Shown here in pieces: positions 9,571 to 10,126 of a stretch of 10,126 nucleotides of DNA; within the stretch, counting starts at the first letter, position 1; the number at the start of each line of letters is the position of its first letter. Location of the stretch: the NCBI GenBank assembly GCA_003024985.2, contig PXIH01S0000133.1. One strand, written 5' to 3'. The position numbers and the translations under genes were made by a program. Under the pieces are notes generated by a model. That model was not told the origin of the DNA, ran no database searches, and saw only the letters and a list, made by a program, of their open reading frames with translations. The stretch comes from Euperipatoides rowelli. Lineage: Eukaryota > Onychophora > Udeonychophora > Euonychophora > Peripatopsidae.

Positions 9571-9621
9571 GAGTGGTCACGTACAAAATTTTAACATGAG
9601 CGGTCGCATGTCGTAATTTTT
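9571..9621 (+). repeat. Sub-terminal direct repeat, GAGYGGTCRC type
   Basis: The motif at 9571-9580 (GAGTGGTCAC) recurs at 9598-9607 (GAGCGGTCGC) with two transitions. Both are followed by a GT-rich step and then AATTTT. In DNA transposons such sub-terminal repeats usually bind transposase; here this is inference. Confidence 0.55.
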
Positions 9622-9654
9622 ATGACTTATAGAATCCTATGTATAAAAGTTTCC

Positions 9655-9689
9655 AAATATGTGTAATAATGAAATGATTACACATATTT
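9655..9689. repeat. Perfect 13-bp-arm hairpin
   Basis: AAATATGTGTAAT at 9655-9667 is the exact reverse complement of ATTACACATATTT at 9677-9689, with a 9-base loop. It lies two bases before the first of the two long direct repeats. It is the longest perfect short-loop inverted repeat I found in the window. Confidence 0.8.
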
Positions 9690-9690
9690 A

Positions 9691-9760
9691 TGTTCTATTT
9701 ATTGTCAAGAATTTTATTATATAAAGAAAAAAAAATTCCAACAAACAGATTTTTTTTTTA
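9691..9760 (+). repeat. Direct repeat, copy 1 (about 66 bp)
   Basis: This segment begins TGTTCTATTTATTGTCAAGA and ends in ACAAACAGAT plus a T run. It recurs at 10029 with three mismatches over the first 60 bases; the offset is 338 bp. The two copies flank the 5S-like sequence. Hairpin 9655-9689 precedes copy 1 but not copy 2. Confidence 0.85.
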
Positions 9761-9809
9761 AACCTAGGCTAATTATAAGATTGGCGATTTGCTTTAAAAA
9801 AAAATAAGA

Positions 9810-9819
9810 GGGGGGGGGG
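9810..9819. repeat. Poly-G run adjoining the 5S-like 3' end
   Basis: Ten G lie one base outside the 3' end of the 5S-like sequence, which reads CGCC then C10 on the minus strand. Next on the minus strand come TCTTATT and a T run, so the 5S-like end is followed by a C tract and then a T tract. Confidence 0.85.
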
Positions 9820-9820
9820 C

Positions 9821-9916
9821 GCCTACAGCACTCAGTGTTTCCAGGAGGTCACCCATCCAAGTACTGACTAAGCCTAACGTTTAACTGCGGTGTTCAGACG
9901 AGAACAGGTGTATTCT
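9821..9916 (-). pseudogene. 5S rRNA-like sequence, 5'-truncated
   Basis: Read on the minus strand, this matches animal 5S rRNA from about nucleotide 24 to its 3' end. Visible landmarks are GTTCTCGTC, AGTTAA, AGTCAGTACTTGGATGGG, TGACCTCCTGG and the terminal GTGCTGTAGGC. The box C promoter region (TTGGATGGGTGACC) is intact. The box A region is damaged: about three bases are missing after AGTTAA relative to the usual AAGCA. Beyond 9916 the first 20 or so nucleotides of 5S, which pair with the 3' end to form helix I, are not recognisable. It should therefore not fold as a functional 5S rRNA. It could be a retro- or DNA-copied pseudogene, or the 5S-derived part of a mobile element. A T run suited to Pol III termination lies downstream at about 9796-9804, past a C10 tract. 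No SINE body follows. Confidence 0.82.
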
Positions 9917-10028
9917 AAAAGTCGCATTCATTATAAGCTTGTATATACTGTAGGCTATGTTCAAATCAATACATTGTTATATATTTCAAAATCTATAACA
10001 GAAAGTAAAAAACTTAACTAGTATTTTT

Positions 10029-10097
10029 TGTTCTATTTATTGTCAATAATTTTATTATATAAAGAAAAAAAAATTCTGACAAACAGATTTTTTTCTA
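10029..10097 (+). repeat. Direct repeat, copy 2 (about 66 bp)
   Basis: This copy matches 9691-9756 almost base for base, with differences at one site in TCAATA/TCAAGA and two in TTCTGA/TTCCAA. It diverges after the T run, where copy 1 continues into AAACC and copy 2 into CTATTG. The similarity suggests a fairly recent duplication or two parts of one repeat family. Confidence 0.85.
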
Positions 10098-10126
10098 TTG
10101 TTATATTTATAAAAGTCGGGCATTAA

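Larger units (their letters stand above)
9562..10126 (+). mobile_element. Partial piggyBac-like element, one terminus visible
   Basis: TTAA at 9562-9565 is followed by CCTTCGAGTGGTCACG. piggyBac-superfamily elements insert at TTAA and begin with CC. A second, related motif follows at 9598 (GAGCGGTCGC against GAGTGGTCAC at 9571), each leading into an AATTTT stretch, as expected of sub-terminal repeats. A near-palindrome GTCGTAA...TTATGAC lies at 9610-9626. The reverse complement of the terminus does not occur later in the window, so the other end is either outside or lost. No transposase frame is present. The interior includes a hairpin, a pair of direct repeats and a 5S-like sequence. The right limit given is simply the window end. 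The family call rests on TTAA plus terminus style. Confidence 0.42.

Overview
This is about 10.1 kb of very AT-rich, stop-dense DNA that looks like intergenic or deep intronic sequence from an animal, most likely an invertebrate. The reasons are: no open frame that resembles a protein; long A/T homopolymers; occasional long G or C homopolymers; and degenerate copies of eukaryotic DNA transposons plus a 5S rRNA-like fragment. I cannot name the species. I found no host gene, no exon I would defend, no tRNA gene and no prokaryotic feature.

The recognisable content is transposon debris. Two non-autonomous hAT-type elements can be delimited to the base from their ends and 8-bp target-site duplications. 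One spans 1411-1900 (490 bp, ends CAGTGGTG, flanks ATGCTAAA/ATGCTACA). The other spans 3060-3761 (702 bp, ends AGGGCCG, flanks GTCCATAA on both sides). Neither codes for a transposase. A very small inverted-end candidate lies at 4769-4855 with TTGA/TTAA flanks and is weak.

The right end (about 9562-10126) is the most structured part. A TTAA followed by CCTTCGAGTGGTCACG looks like one terminus of a piggyBac-like element. Behind it come a repeated sub-terminal motif, a perfect 13-bp-arm hairpin (9655-9689), and two near-identical direct repeats of about 66 bp (9691 and 10029). Between the repeats, on the minus strand, lies a 5S rRNA-like sequence (9821-9916) with a preserved 3' half and 3' end, an internal 3-nt gap and a lost 5' end. 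The element appears to run past the end of the window.

The remainder is unannotatable AT-rich sequence with small islands of higher complexity (about 550-830, 6420-6680 and 7990-8190). There is also an unusual patch at 5176-5340, where an 11-bp-arm inverted repeat, a degenerate direct repeat and a 17-base C run follow one another. No genes work together here; the interest lies in the transposon structures and the 5S-containing module.
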